Shown: one piece after another, positions 33,768 to 44,302 of the stretch
How the letters are laid out: the number at the start of each line of letters is the position of its first letter
How positions within the stretch are numbered: position 1 is the first letter of the stretch
Assembly (NCBI GenBank): GCA_021927905.1
Contig: BLLK01000039.1
Span: forward strand, 101,751-165,750
Direction: 5' to 3'
DNA: 64,000 bases
Source: Chaetoceros tenuissimus
Taxonomy: Eukaryota; Bacillariophyta; Thalassiosirophyceae; Chaetocerotales; Chaetocerotaceae
Notes under the pieces: model-generated
The model's input: only the letters and a program-made list of their open reading frames with translations
Told to the model about the DNA's origin: nothing
The model's database searches: none
Position numbers and translations under genes: made by a program

Positions 33768-35549
33768 ATGTCTTCTCAACACTCTGCTTCCCATTCTGCC
33801 TCTAGAGGCCGTTCTTCTTCTGGTCCTTCGTCTAGTTCCATTTCTAAAGTCCTTCAAGCTTCTGGCACGAAAGATGTGATCATTGGAAAAGACAAAAGAT
33901 CTGTAATCCTTCCTTCTCTCCCAAGCCTCAATGCGCCCATTCACTCTCGTCAGAATGCATTCTACCGCTTTTCTGATGAACTTCTCCGTCTTGAGGACGA
34001 CCATACTCCTGCTGAGCTTATGTCTGCACTCCAACAAGAGATTCCAATCACTTCTCTTGTTTTATGTCATGCAGATGCTCTGGATGCCCGTGCTCGTGTT
34101 CTTGATGCTCCTTTCAAAGTTGAAAACTTGTCCTTCAACAAGCTTTGGAGGAAAGTGCTCGAGGAACTGTTTGACGACTTTGAACATTTCAATGATGCTG
34201 CCAAACGTAAGGCTGGACTCTCTGCAGTCCAGTTTGAATGCAATATTCCTGTCTCGGACTTCCTACCTTCTGAATCCACTCTTCAGGACCATGTCATGTT
34301 CTTTACCTTGGAGCTCCCTACCCAAGCTTGTACTCGTAATTGGGATGATGATGGTACTCCAATCTCTGATGTAAGCACTATCTCTACACCTGCTAGACAC
34401 ACTCGTGCTCCAGGTCAGTAACATCTCAATGGTGTAGCTCACAATCTCTTTCAGACTCCTACCCGTTCTGCTGCAACTACTCCTCCTCCTGTCACTCCTA
34501 CTCCACCTGCTAAGTCCAAATTGGATGAGTTCCTTGCCAAAACACCTGCGGCTAACGTCAACCCTGGTGATGTTACTTCCTATGGTTATTTTGACAAGTT
34601 GGATTTTTTGGAAAGTCAAGCTCGTTTCCATGATATCTTTGGTTTCCGCCCTAAGTTGCTTGCTTCTGATGCTCCTTCATGCCCAGATCCATCTGCTTCT
34701 CTTGCTAAATTTGCTGACAGAATTCTCGTACGAGCTTTCATTGCCTCTTGCAAAACCCAATACCTTGGTAAAGACGATTTGAAAACCATTCACCGTTCTG
34801 TCAATGAAATTGTGCTTGAAATTCGCGAGCTCCATCAAGGTTCCGGCACTCCAGATGAGTTGTACGATGATTTTACTGCCAAGGCTGCCAATCTTCCTAA
34901 TGAATGTTCGGCTTGGGGTATCACTTTGGCTCATCAGTTCTTTTATTCTCTTTCCAGTATCATTCAAGGAAATCTAAATGAAGATGAGTCTTTTCAGTTA
35001 GTCAACCCTAGCACTTTGCAAACCAAATCTGATCACCTCAGAGCCCTTCTTTCGGTTCGTACTGCTGCTCAGTCCGCCTATCTCAAATTGGAAAAGCAAA
35101 AGGAACTTTTAGCAGAAGTCGTAGGATCTTCTTCATCTGGAACTGCTGTTGCCGCGTTGCAAGCGGAAATTGATCTCCTTCGCGAACAGCACAGCCAACA
35201 TTCTTCTCAGTTGCTCAAGTTTCAATCTCAGTCTCCAGCCGAGTCCACTCTTGCCAGATACAAAGGTACCCCTTCTCAAACTGCCCATCGTGTTCCTGAG
35301 GAATATGAATTGGTCCTTCATAAAAAGAAACAGCACGTACACCATATTGCTACAGGTTATATCAGTAAATTTCCACATGGATACAATGGATGTTTCCGCT
35401 GTGGTGATGTTTCCACAGGTAGAGGTTGCTCTCCTAGAGAATCCTGCCCTGCTTTCAGAACTGTTTCTGTCGAGGATTTCTTCAAAGAGTTCAATTGTCA
35501 TGTCATCAATAAGCGCTCCACTATGGGTCGTCATCCACCTACTCCTTCG
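33768..35549 (+). pseudogene. Gag of gypsy-1
   Basis: Start chosen at MSSQHSASHSASRGRSSSG after the PBS. One in-frame TAA at 34419-34421 divides it; the frame is otherwise open to the splice donor at 35549 and then into the intron to a stop at 35817-35819. A helical capsid-like part ([20 protein letters not shown]) is followed by a coiled-coil-like segment and a Cys-rich knuckle, [20 protein letters not shown], which is not the standard CCHC spacing. Unspliced RNA would end Gag within the intron; spliced RNA joins it to protease in frame. Confidence 0.75.
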
Positions 35550-35877
35550 GTAAGTTTCTCTTTGATCTCATTTCTCACATCGCCATCGTCAATCTCCAAC
35601 TCTCCAACTCTCCAACTCTCCAACTCTCCAACTCTCCAACTCTCCAACTCTCCAACTCTCCAAATCTCCAACTCTCAAAATCTCCAAATCTCCAAATCTC
35701 CAAATCTCCAATCTCCAAAGTCATTACAACTACAACCAACTTTCTGCGCCTTTCAACCTTCAAACCTACGGATGTCACCACTTTTGATTACACCTCTACA
35801 AGTTTCAAAATCGAGTTGATGATGGCAATTGCTCCATCTCCTTTTACTTACAAATTCTTTTTATATATTTTCACTAG
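35550..35877 (+). other. Intron between gag and protease of gypsy-1
   Basis: TCG|GTAAGT donor and TTTTCACTAG|GAC acceptor, phase 0. The join keeps frame into [14 protein letters not shown]. The same borders occur in gypsy-2 (62741-63110). The intron holds an 8-bp minisatellite. Confidence 0.75.
35592..35718 (+). repeat. Intronic 8-bp minisatellite (CTCCAACT / CTCCAAAT)
   Basis: About 14 imperfect units in the gag-pro intron. The equivalent tract in gypsy-2 has a 7-bp unit. Confidence 0.85.
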
Positions 35878-36771
35878 GACACTCAGCCGTCAGGTGCTTA
35901 CCCTCTCACTGACTCCAAACGCTCCAAGGATGTTACTGTGGATGAATCAGCCAATGAGATTATTCCCTCAGCTTCTGAGGAATCTGAGGATTTGCAATTT
36001 GCTGACGAAGGTGATGCAGTATGTGTGATTTCTGCTCAACTTCTCAATTTGTCTCTCCACCAACGTAAAGCGCCAATTACTACCAACAATGACCTTCCAT
36101 ACATCAATCTTCCACTCTTGAACGGTGAAAAGGTTCTACGTATTAAGGCACATACAGACTCTTGTGCAGCTCTCTCTGTGGGCAATCTTTGGGTTCACCA
36201 ATACATCATGCATACCCATCCAGATGTTGTTCTTGAATATATTCAGTTTGATGACCCAGCTTCGTTTGAGCCAATTCGTCTCAGCGTTGCTACGACTTCG
36301 GACAAGCCTGTTGATCTTCATGAACGGGGAGCATTGACTGCAATTGTGCGGTACAAGACTGGTATCACTTTTAATGAGAAACCGTTTATTCTTTCCATTG
36401 CCCTTGGCTCATCTGTCGCAGTGAATACCATCATTGGTATTCCAGACATCAAAATGCTTGGTGGCGTCATTGATTTTGTGGACAATGTACTTACCTTGAA
36501 ATTTGCGAAAATTAAGTTCTGTCTTCATGGAGGCCGTGCTGATGGTGGTCTTCCACCTTCCATCACCTTTGACTCATCATCCTTTGTTCGCCCTCAAGCT
36601 TCACAGCCAGTTGACGATACTCAAACTCAGACTTTGGTTACAGCCGTATCTATGGATATGGCCGCCGGATATCGTAATATGCCAATTACTCGCACTCCAG
36701 TCTCTATTACACCTGCAACCGCTGAAGCAGCCGACATTTTGTCTCGCATGGCACAGCCATCTTCTATGTGA
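35878..36771 (+). CDS. Protease region of gypsy-1
   Basis: Exon 2 after the intron. The core reads [27 protein letters not shown], where the retropepsin 'D[ST]G' appears as Asp-Ser-Cys; [20 protein letters not shown] corresponds to the later 'ILGxDxL'-like block. Retropepsins cut the retroelement polyprotein. The frame is open to UGA at 36769-36771, shared with gypsy-2. Confidence 0.65.
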   Translation, partial: DTQPSGAYPLTDSKRSKDVTVDESANEIIPSASEESEDLQFADEGDAVCVISAQLLNLSLHQRKAPITTNNDLPYINLPLLNGEKVLRIKAHTDSCAALSVGNLWVHQYIMHTHPDVVLEYIQFDDPASFEPIRLSVATTSDKPVDLHERGALTAIVRYKTGITFNEKPFILSIALGSSVAVNTIIGIPDIKMLGGVIDFVDNVLTLKFAKIKFCLHGGRADGGLPPSITFDSSSFVRPQASQPVDDTQTQTLVTAVSMDMAAGYRNMPITRTPVSITPATAEAADILSRMAQPSSM

Positions 36772-36774
36772 CTA
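36766..36774 (+). promoter_or_regulatory. UGA CUA stop context between pro and pol (gypsy-1)
   Basis: ATG TGA CTA in frame; the next codons continue directly into pol with no frame change. UGA CUA is a known readthrough-prone context in eukaryotic viruses and genes. The same nine bases occur in gypsy-2. Confidence 0.6.
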
Positions 36775-38808
36775 CATGGTTCATACTTGTGTTCCATGTT
36801 CCCATCCTTCATCTTCATGTCCACACTCACTACACCTGCATCTCCATCTACATCTACACTTGCAATTCCATTTGCAATTCCATTTGCAATTCCATTTGCA
36901 ATTCCATTTGCAATTCCATTTGCAATTCCATTTGCAATTCCATTTGCAATTCCATTTGCAATTCCATTTGCAATTCCATTTGCAATTCCATTTGCATCTA
37001 CATCTACATCTACATCTACATCTACATCTACATCTACATCTACATCTACATCTACATCTACATCTACATCTACATCTACATCTACATCTACATCTACATC
37101 TACATCTACATCTACATCTACATCCACATCTACATCTACATCTACATCATCTACATCTACATCTACATCATACATCTACATCTACATCTACATCATCTAC
37201 ATCTACATCTACATCTACATACATCTACATCTACATCTACATGCATCTCCATCTACATCTACACTTGCAATTCCATTTGCATCTACATCTACATCTACAT
37301 CTACATCTACATCTACATCTACATCTACATCTACATCTACATCTACATCTACATCTACATCTACATCTACATCTACATCTACATCTACATCTACACTTGC
37401 CATTCCATCTGCATCTACATCTACATCTACATCTACATCTACATCTACATCTACATATACATCTACATCTACATCTACATTTGCACATACATCTTCATCT
37501 ACATCCACATCTACGATTGTCTTGTCTGCTCCATGCTTTGCTATTGAAACACCTCCAAAGATTTGGCGTCCTCGCATCATTAGCAGATGGCAGCCTTCTC
37601 AACTTACCAACGACATCGATGACGGCTACTTTGATTATGAGTGTCATGGCAGCAGATGCCTTTTCCGTCCTAAAAAGTATACTCCTGAAGTTCCTGCTTG
37701 TGATGATATCATCACGTTTGATCCTTCTACTCATCAAGAGGAACTCGATAGGTGCCTTTCTTTCCATGACTCTGTCTCTCCTGCTGATAGAACAACCATT
37801 ACAAACATTATCATTTTGTTTTGGGATTGTTTTTGTAAAATTGGTGTCCACCGCCCAATCCTTGGATTTGAATTTGGCATAGATACGGGTGATGCCAAAC
37901 CTGTCCAGTGTACGAATCAATCATACGGCTACCATGAGGCAAAGATCATCATGCAACAAATCCAGGACTTGTTGAATAATGGTTGGATAGAAGAATGCCA
38001 TGGCCCATGGATCTCCAAGATTGTCCTTGCTCCAAAGCCTCATCAAGAATCTTGTACCTCCATTGAAGATTTTATCTGGCGTATGTGTGTATCTTACCGT
38101 GCTCTTAACGGAGTAACTAAGCCGTTTGCGTACCCAATGACCCGTTGCGATGATGCTGTTGCTTTCATCACCAGTGGAGGTCGGCATCTTTACTTCATCA
38201 CTGTCAACGCTCGTCAAGGTTACCACCAAATTGCAGTGCGAGAAAAAGACAGAGAGAAGCTTGGGTTTGCTGCACCGGATGGAAAGAAATACACTTACAC
38301 TGTCATGCACTTTGGCCCAATGAACGCTCCTCCCTTTTACACTTGCATTATGCGTATCCTCAAGGAAGAATGGGATTCCAACTTCCTTTCCGCCATCAAA
38401 GAACTCGGGTACATCAACAACACTCCTATTTTTACCTCTTCTTTGGACAAGATTTACATTGGACCGTATAAGGTAGTCATCAACTCCAAAACCATCATCG
38501 ATGACATTTTATCCTACTGTTGCACGAAAGAACTCCTTATTGTGTACTTTGAATCAATTTGCAAGACTTTCCTTCGTTACAGAGTTAGTTTCAGACTGGA
38601 CAAATGTGACTTTCTTCACCCTCGTTGCGAATTTGTCGGTCATGATATTACCAGCATTGGCAACTGCCCAGCTCGTAGCAAATTCGACCTCTTACGAGAT
38701 TGGAAGCTTCCTGCCAATGGGCAAGGCCTTCTTTCCTTCATCAGCTTCTGTCAATTTTATGCAAAGTTCAATCCTCTTATCGAATTAAAAAATAAAGCTC
38801 TTCGTTGA
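36772..38808 (+). pseudogene. Pol of gypsy-1: expanded N-terminus and RT
   Basis: In-frame continuation of the protease ORF past UGA. After about 250 codons of AIPF and Ser-Thr repeats comes the RT: NGWIEECHGPWISKIVLAPK, MCVSYRALNGVTKPFAYPM, HLYFITVNARQGYHQIAV (the catalytic Asp of VDARQ is mutated to Asn), MHFGPMNAPPFYTCIM and SKTIIDDILSY. The nonsense codon at 38806-38808 replaces the Arg codon present in gypsy-2 (CGA to TGA). Asn at the first catalytic position means this RT would be dead even without the stop. Confidence 0.85.
36858..37510 (+). repeat. Coding repeats: 12-bp then hexamer (CATCTA)n
   Basis: About eleven copies of the 12-bp unit GCAATTCCATTT (read AIPF) at 36858-36991 are followed by long CATCTA runs (read Ser-Thr) to about 37510, with two small interruptions. 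All are in the pol frame. Confidence 0.95.
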
Positions 38809-41738
38809 CTGGCAAAGCAATTCTTTCACGTCCCGATTCCACCTTCTGCTTGGACCCCAGATCTCGTCCAACTTTTTAATGAATCCAAAGAATGCATTCT
38901 ATCATCCCCCATCCTAGCTAGATACGACCCTGATCTACCGTTGTTTCTGAAAACAGATTAGAGTGCATCTGGTATGAGCTGGATCCTTATGGAACCAGCA
39001 CGAGACAAGGAATCGCTAGCTGCAGTCACCACCCTTCGTGAATCTGGCAAGAACCTTTTTGATCTATCACCTTCAGGACCTCGTTTGCTTCCTCTTTCTT
39101 TTGGCAGTAGAGCCTGTTCCCACTCTGAACAGCACTGGCACTCCTTTGTTGGTGAAGCTGGTACCGGTAGCTGGGCCATGTGTCAGAATAAAAAGTTTCT
39201 TTGGGGCTTAGTGCATCCATTCTACTGGATGTGCGATTGTCTCGCCATGAAGGAGATCTTCGAATATAATGGGAGTATTTCTCAGATAGCTAGATGGGCA
39301 CAGGAAATGTTAGGTTACAATTTTGTTATAGTCCATCGTCCCTGCAAAATGATGATCGACGTTGATGCTCTTAATCGGTTCCATGACAAACGTATAGCTT
39401 TATATCTTGCCTTCACTGGATACCTCAAACTTCACGACCGTGAAGCTCGTCCTGCTGCATATGATTCTTCTGTCTTTGCATCTCTACGCAAGACAACAGT
39501 TGTTGCACCAAAGGCACCACTCCCAGTAATTCACACATCAGCACTTCCTGACTCTTGTATCTTTGATAAGTACAGAGACCTTTATGCAAAGGCTGACTTA
39601 CAAAGCACCTCTACTCCAGCATTCACTCTCTCTTCACACCCAGTCACTTCATCTGCCTTTACTTCACTTCAACCTTCAATCGCATCAGAAAAATCAACAT
39701 CTCTACACAAAGTCGCAATTGCAACACCTCATATCCATATCACATGTATCAAAGATACCTTGGACTCCTTTCCATCATTGTGGTCCAACATATTCAGCAC
39801 CCCATCAGTCATCCAGCGTCTTTTTACCTCTTCATCTGCTTTCTCAGCGTTCTCTGCAAACTTCAAGTACACTGCTCACATATTACCTTCTTCACCAACA
39901 ACTGATGCTCTTGCTACATACCTCATCGACACAAACGCAATCTTTGCAGCCTACTTACCCAATAACAACCTCAATGCACCTTCATGGATATTACTTGTCT
40001 TACAATCCGCCATTAATGTCATACGAGAATCCTCCAACCTTCAGTTCATTCTTCTTTGGTGCCCTTCCTCATTCCTCTCGGAGGAAATTTGCAATGGTAT
40101 CAACGAATTTGCAAATAAAAGCTTTCCTTCACTTGAATGGACTTACAGCTGTCGCCGTATGAATGCAGCCAACTCAGGATCGTCTATCTCTACCGCAAGA
40201 ACTGTTTTCACTTTTGCCTCATGTGATTCATCTCCCACTATCCATGATGAGTTACATCTTGATATGATGCAATCTTCCATTTCTCCTCACATCAACCCAG
40301 AAAACAATCACTGGTCCAATTGCACACACTCTTTTGTCCACATGATGACCCTACATTTCAACCAACAATTCAAGATCCTTCCATATTTATCCTTGCTCCA
40401 TCAGCTTCAGCTCCCCATTTAGCAATCCTAGACCCTTGTGGAATTGGCACCGAGCCCAATCCAACCTTGAACAGTCACCTACAGCCATCATCACAATTCA
40501 GTATCCCTTTCCGTCACTCCAACATGCTGTATTGCATTTGGACCATTTCCAATACCGAGTTGCTTTCATATTACAGATTCCAATCCGATTTTACCATCTC
40601 CGATTCCACTCTAGATGAACTGTTGCCTTTCTCCATGCCACCATCACTTGCATCAGTTTTACTGCAACAAATAGACTCTACACAATCTTTCCTGGATATT
40701 CTTCCCTTTGCTCCATCCGACATCTGCGATTCTTCTCCATGCTACACAAATCATTCGGCTCCATCCCCAATTTCGTCTACTCTTATTTGGACCGAGGCAT
40801 ACACCAATGACCTCTCTACCAATACTATCATTCTTGGGCTTTCCAATCACGACAACAACAAGTGGTCCACTGCCGAACTTAATAACATCGACAAATTTTA
40901 TCATCAGAAGTTACATGATGGTGAGATCGACCTATTCCAAGGAAAATTGATTCACAATAAGTGTATTTTCCTGAAAACAAAATACATTGCGCTTATTATA
41001 GTTCCAATGTCCCTTCGTCAGCGCATTTTTGATTGCTACCATTCTGGACCTCTCGGTGCTCACATGGGAGAATATAAAACTCTCTCTCGTATCCGTCTCC
41101 GTTTCACATGGCCTCAGCTACAGACTGATATTAAATCCATGCTACAAACTTGTGCTCACTGTCAAGCTTACAATTGTACTCTTGGCCTGTCACTTCACCA
41201 TTCTATATTATGCACTGTGATCTCTGGAGTCTGGGTCAACTATCTTCTTCATCTTCAAAGAATATCCACCTCCCCAACTGCATGTGCAACCTATCTACCT
41301 TTGTCGTATCAAGCATTGCTTCTGACACTACAGCCGCCACCCTTGCACACATTTTCATTGAGAAAGTTCTACTTACCTTCAGTACTTGTGCTGTCATTGT
41401 TGTTGACACCGATAGCTCTTTTCGCGGTACATTTGAAGCTATGTGTAAGATTCTAAAGGTGCACTTTTGGCTTCTAGCTCGTGGTAATCATAAAGGATTA
41501 TCAGTAGAGCATTATCACCGTTTCCTCAACAAAGTTGTTACTATTTACACGGAGGAACAAGGTACTTTACACATCATCCGTCAAGTATACAAGTTAGCTC
41601 AGTATGCATGGAATTCTGCTCCCGTGCACGGCACAGATATTTCCCGATGCCTTATCGCTATTGGAAGAGACCTAATGTTTCCTCTGGATATGGAACTTAG
41701 ACCTCTTCCTTCTTTGAATGAATCCAACCAATCAGAAC
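38809..41738 (+). pseudogene. RNase H, linker domain and integrase (part) of gypsy-1
   Basis: The sequence tracks gypsy-2 at high identity: an RNase H-like region (LFLKTD*SASGMSWIL with TGG to TAG at 38958-38960; SFGSRACSHSEQHWHSFVGE), the 500-residue linker, then the zinc region YHSGPLGAHMGEYKTLSRIR...CAHCQAY. About 25 bases are lost near 41175, removing WRSRRLEV. The core then continues in the 41150-41738 frame (VVDTDSSFRGTFEAMCKILK, SVEHYHRFLNK). The frame ends at the copia-4 LTR at 41739. Confidence 0.85.
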
Positions 41739-42028
41739 TGTTGAGAGACTCTATGCGTACGATTGAAATGAAAGTCAGTTTTACAATTCGTCCTTAACTA
41801 GATTATGAGACTATGGATTAAAGCAGCTCTTTCACATCCCGAACTCTATGGGTTCTGGTGAACATCCTGGAACATGGTTCTGGTTAATTAGTTCCCTCAA
41901 TAGTTGGTAAATTAAGAAACACCCAATGCTATGAATTATGTTCATCATCGTGACGATCTTTATTCTGAGTCCCAAGTATTGATGGATGAGAACTCCAATA
42001 TGCGAACCCCAATTCTTCACTCTCGACA
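41739..42028 (-). repeat. 3' LTR of copia-4
   Basis: 290 bp; on the minus strand it begins TGTCGAGAG just after a purine tract (42029-42040). Confidence 0.9.
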
Positions 42029-42054
42029 TTCTCCCCAGTTCGAATACTTCAATA

Positions 42055-43353
42055 CTACCCAACAAATTCATGTCTGTGCTTTTTGAATACATCTGCTGGC
42101 AAATTCTTAGTAAAGATATCTGCAGCATTATCCATACCAGATGTCCAAACAACCTTGAGCAATCCCTGCTCCTTCAACTCACATAACCAATAATTACGTA
42201 CTTCCATGTGCTTGGTACGGCCTCCATGACTCCAATTATTTGCTAAATTGACTGCTCCTTTGTTATCAACCTCCAAAATCATTGGCAGCTTGACCTTCAA
42301 TCCCATAGAAGTCAATATTTTATAGGTCAACATCATTTCTTGAGCACATTGAACCGCTGCAATAGTCTCAGCCTCAGTAACAGATAACGCAACAATCTTC
42401 TGCATAACTGACTTCACACTGACAGCTACTCCTTCCAAAAACACACACAATCCAGTGACACTACGTCTTGATGGATCACAAGCAAAATCTGAATCGCTCT
42501 TTCCCTTGATACGAAACTCGAAAGATTTATCTTTACCATCCCACTTTTGTTCTGGTTTCAACTTCCATCCAAGTGACTTGCTTGCTACACAATACTTCAT
42601 CACTCTCTTCATCGCTTTGATATGAGCAGAAGTACACTTTCCACCATGTTTAGACAAATCTCTTACTGCATTGTAAATCTCAGGTCTTGACCAACGCATC
42701 ATATGCAATAGTTTCCCTACTCCGGATCTAAACTTGGTCTGCCACTTTGCATCAAGAGTTTCACTGTCGTTCTTTGCTTCAGCAAGAATAGAATTAGTTG
42801 TTGCTGGTGTATCACATTCCTTCACACCTTTGATATCAAACTCATCTTCAAAGCTTTGGATCAATACTGGTTGGGTCATCTTCAACTCTGATCCCTCTTT
42901 TTCAACCTTGCATCCAACATATTCTTCGAAGTTACCGATATCCTCGCATTCAAACAATTCATTCATCTCCTTCGCTGACTCTTTGACATCAGTTCCACGA
43001 CCGAAACAAACACAATCATCAACCCATGACAACCACATCATCAGATATCCTGCTGCAGTCCACTTGTAGTACAAACATGGATCTGCCTTACTTCTGGAGA
43101 ATCCCATGAAGTTGAAAGCTTTCAAAATCTGCTTCCAAAACGCTGCAGCTGCTTCCTTCAAACCGTAGATTGTTCTTAACAAGCGAAGCACTGTATCCTT
43201 TCCATAATGTTTCTCGAACCCTTCAGGCACTTTCATATACATTGGTGGCATTCCTGGCTCGAATTCCCCTCTGAGAAACGCTCCTTTGACATCCAATACA
43301 TGTGCCATCCATCCAGCCATCAACATCAAAGTCATACAGATACGAATAGTCAC
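42055..43353 (-). CDS. Copia-4 reverse transcriptase and RNase H
   Basis: Open 432-codon stretch. RT blocks: HVLDVKGAFLRGEF (catalytic Asp), LLRTIYGLKEAAAAFWKQIL, LMMWLSWVDDCVCFG (catalytic Asp pair as WVDD rather than the common YVDD) and FEEYVGCKV. RNase H blocks: KGKSDSDFACDPSRRSVTG, ALSVTEAETIAAVQ and EVDNKGAVNLANNWSHGGRT, with ADIFTKNLPADVFKKH at the end. The true start lies upstream in another frame, so a frameshift near 43360-43490 must be crossed. All catalytic residues in this part look intact. Confidence 0.85.
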   Translation of the reverse strand: MTIRICMTLMLMAGWMAHVLDVKGAFLRGEFEPGMPPMYMKVPEGFEKHYGKDTVLRLLRTIYGLKEAAAAFWKQILKAFNFMGFSRSKADPCLYYKWTAAGYLMMWLSWVDDCVCFGRGTDVKESAKEMNELFECEDIGNFEEYVGCKVEKEGSELKMTQPVLIQSFEDEFDIKGVKECDTPATTNSILAEAKNDSETLDAKWQTKFRSGVGKLLHMMRWSRPEIYNAVRDLSKHGGKCTSAHIKAMKRVMKYCVASKSLGWKLKPEQKWDGKDKSFEFRIKGKSDSDFACDPSRRSVTGLCVFLEGVAVSVKSVMQKIVALSVTEAETIAAVQCAQEMMLTYKILTSMGLKVKLPMILEVDNKGAVNLANNWSHGGRTKHMEVRNYWLCELKEQGLLKVVWTSGMDNAADIFTKNLPADVFKKHRHEFVG

Positions 43354-43480
43354 TCGTTTGTCACTGGCGCTGCTACACTTGAACTATCATAGTGCACACC
43401 ATCGATTTCTTCGTATCCTCTTGCATTCAATCTTGCTCTAAATGTGCCATTAGCCTTCTTCTTCATCGCCCAAGTAGATG

Positions 43481-44302
43481 TCAACACCTTTGCATCCTTT
43501 GGTACCAAACATTATAATTGGTCATGTTGTCGTGCTCCTTTTCAACTGCTAGCTCCCATGCTTTCTTATCCTTGGTTGCCATCGCCTCTTTATACTTCAT
43601 AGGCTTGAGTTCAGATGTATTATCGAATCCACCACCTACTCCAGCACCTACACAAGCGAATTCAACATCCTTAAGCGTCAACAATGCATCCAGATAAGTC
43701 TTGGTCTAGCCTTCCAACTGCATCTCTTTCGCAACATGTGCCCATTCACCAAGCTTTGCAGCTGGCTTGCTTACTCTACCGCTTCTAGTCTTTGCTGTTG
43801 ACTCAAACACTGTTTCCTTCGCCATACAAGTATCGTTCTTCCCTACTTGATTGCCAGTTCCATCATCATTGTCATCGTTGTCATTGTCTTCTTCATCGTC
43901 ATTGACACTAGCTTCTTCATCGTCATTGTTCGAGTCCCCATTTGTTTCAACATCATCTTCCACTGTGTCAACTGAGTAAACAGTATCATCATCAGCATTC
44001 TCCCCTACTGTTGACTCAGGACGAATACAAGAATCAACCTTGCGCTCACGATTGAAATAATAGATGTTCAACCAAGTAATATCATGAGTACAATGAATCC
44101 TCTTGGTCCTCTCGCACCACATACGCAATACATCACCTCCCATGTTGACATTGTATCCAACAAACATCATCACTTCACCACGATATTGGATCTTTTGCAA
44201 GTGTACGTGTCTTGACCACACCGGCTTCACCCCAAGTGCGCAAATACTTTGCAAAATTTGGTAGCTTCCCACACCAATGTTCAACTCTTGGCTTGACTTC
44301 AC
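43481..44302 (-). pseudogene. Copia-4 integrase-RT linker
   Basis: Same frame from 44302 to 43481 apart from one stop at 43706-43708. It begins in the integrase tail (VGYNVNMGGDVLRMWCERT, the 'fVGY......y+...' block), passes an extended Asp/Asn/Glu-rich spacer and ends in KPMKYKEAMATKDKKAWELA, the conserved lead-in to the copia RT. It overlaps the upstream reading frame near 44200, where a frameshift lies. Confidence 0.7.

Noticed and set aside
34419-34421. TAA in gypsy-1 gag as a second programmed stop
   Set aside because: The matching part of gypsy-2 is outside the window, the context is not a readthrough type, and gypsy-1 has other clear lesions; treated as decay.
36858-36991. Regular 12-bp repeats considered as a CRISPR-like array
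   Set aside because: Units are directly adjacent with no unique spacers, lie inside a coding frame and in a eukaryotic genome.
36503-37882. Long plus-strand frame full of Leu-His repeats and the minus frames of Val-Asp or Cys-Arg repeats (36627-37175, 37215-37580)
   Set aside because: Alternate-frame reading of the (CATCTA)n and 12-bp repeats; the real frame is the Ser-Thr one continuous with protease and RT.
41739-42028. Reading gypsy-1 integrase into the LTR as an alternative C-terminus
   Set aside because: The extra residues (LRDSMRTIEMKVSFTIRP) are LTR sequence of copia-4, not part of the protein family.
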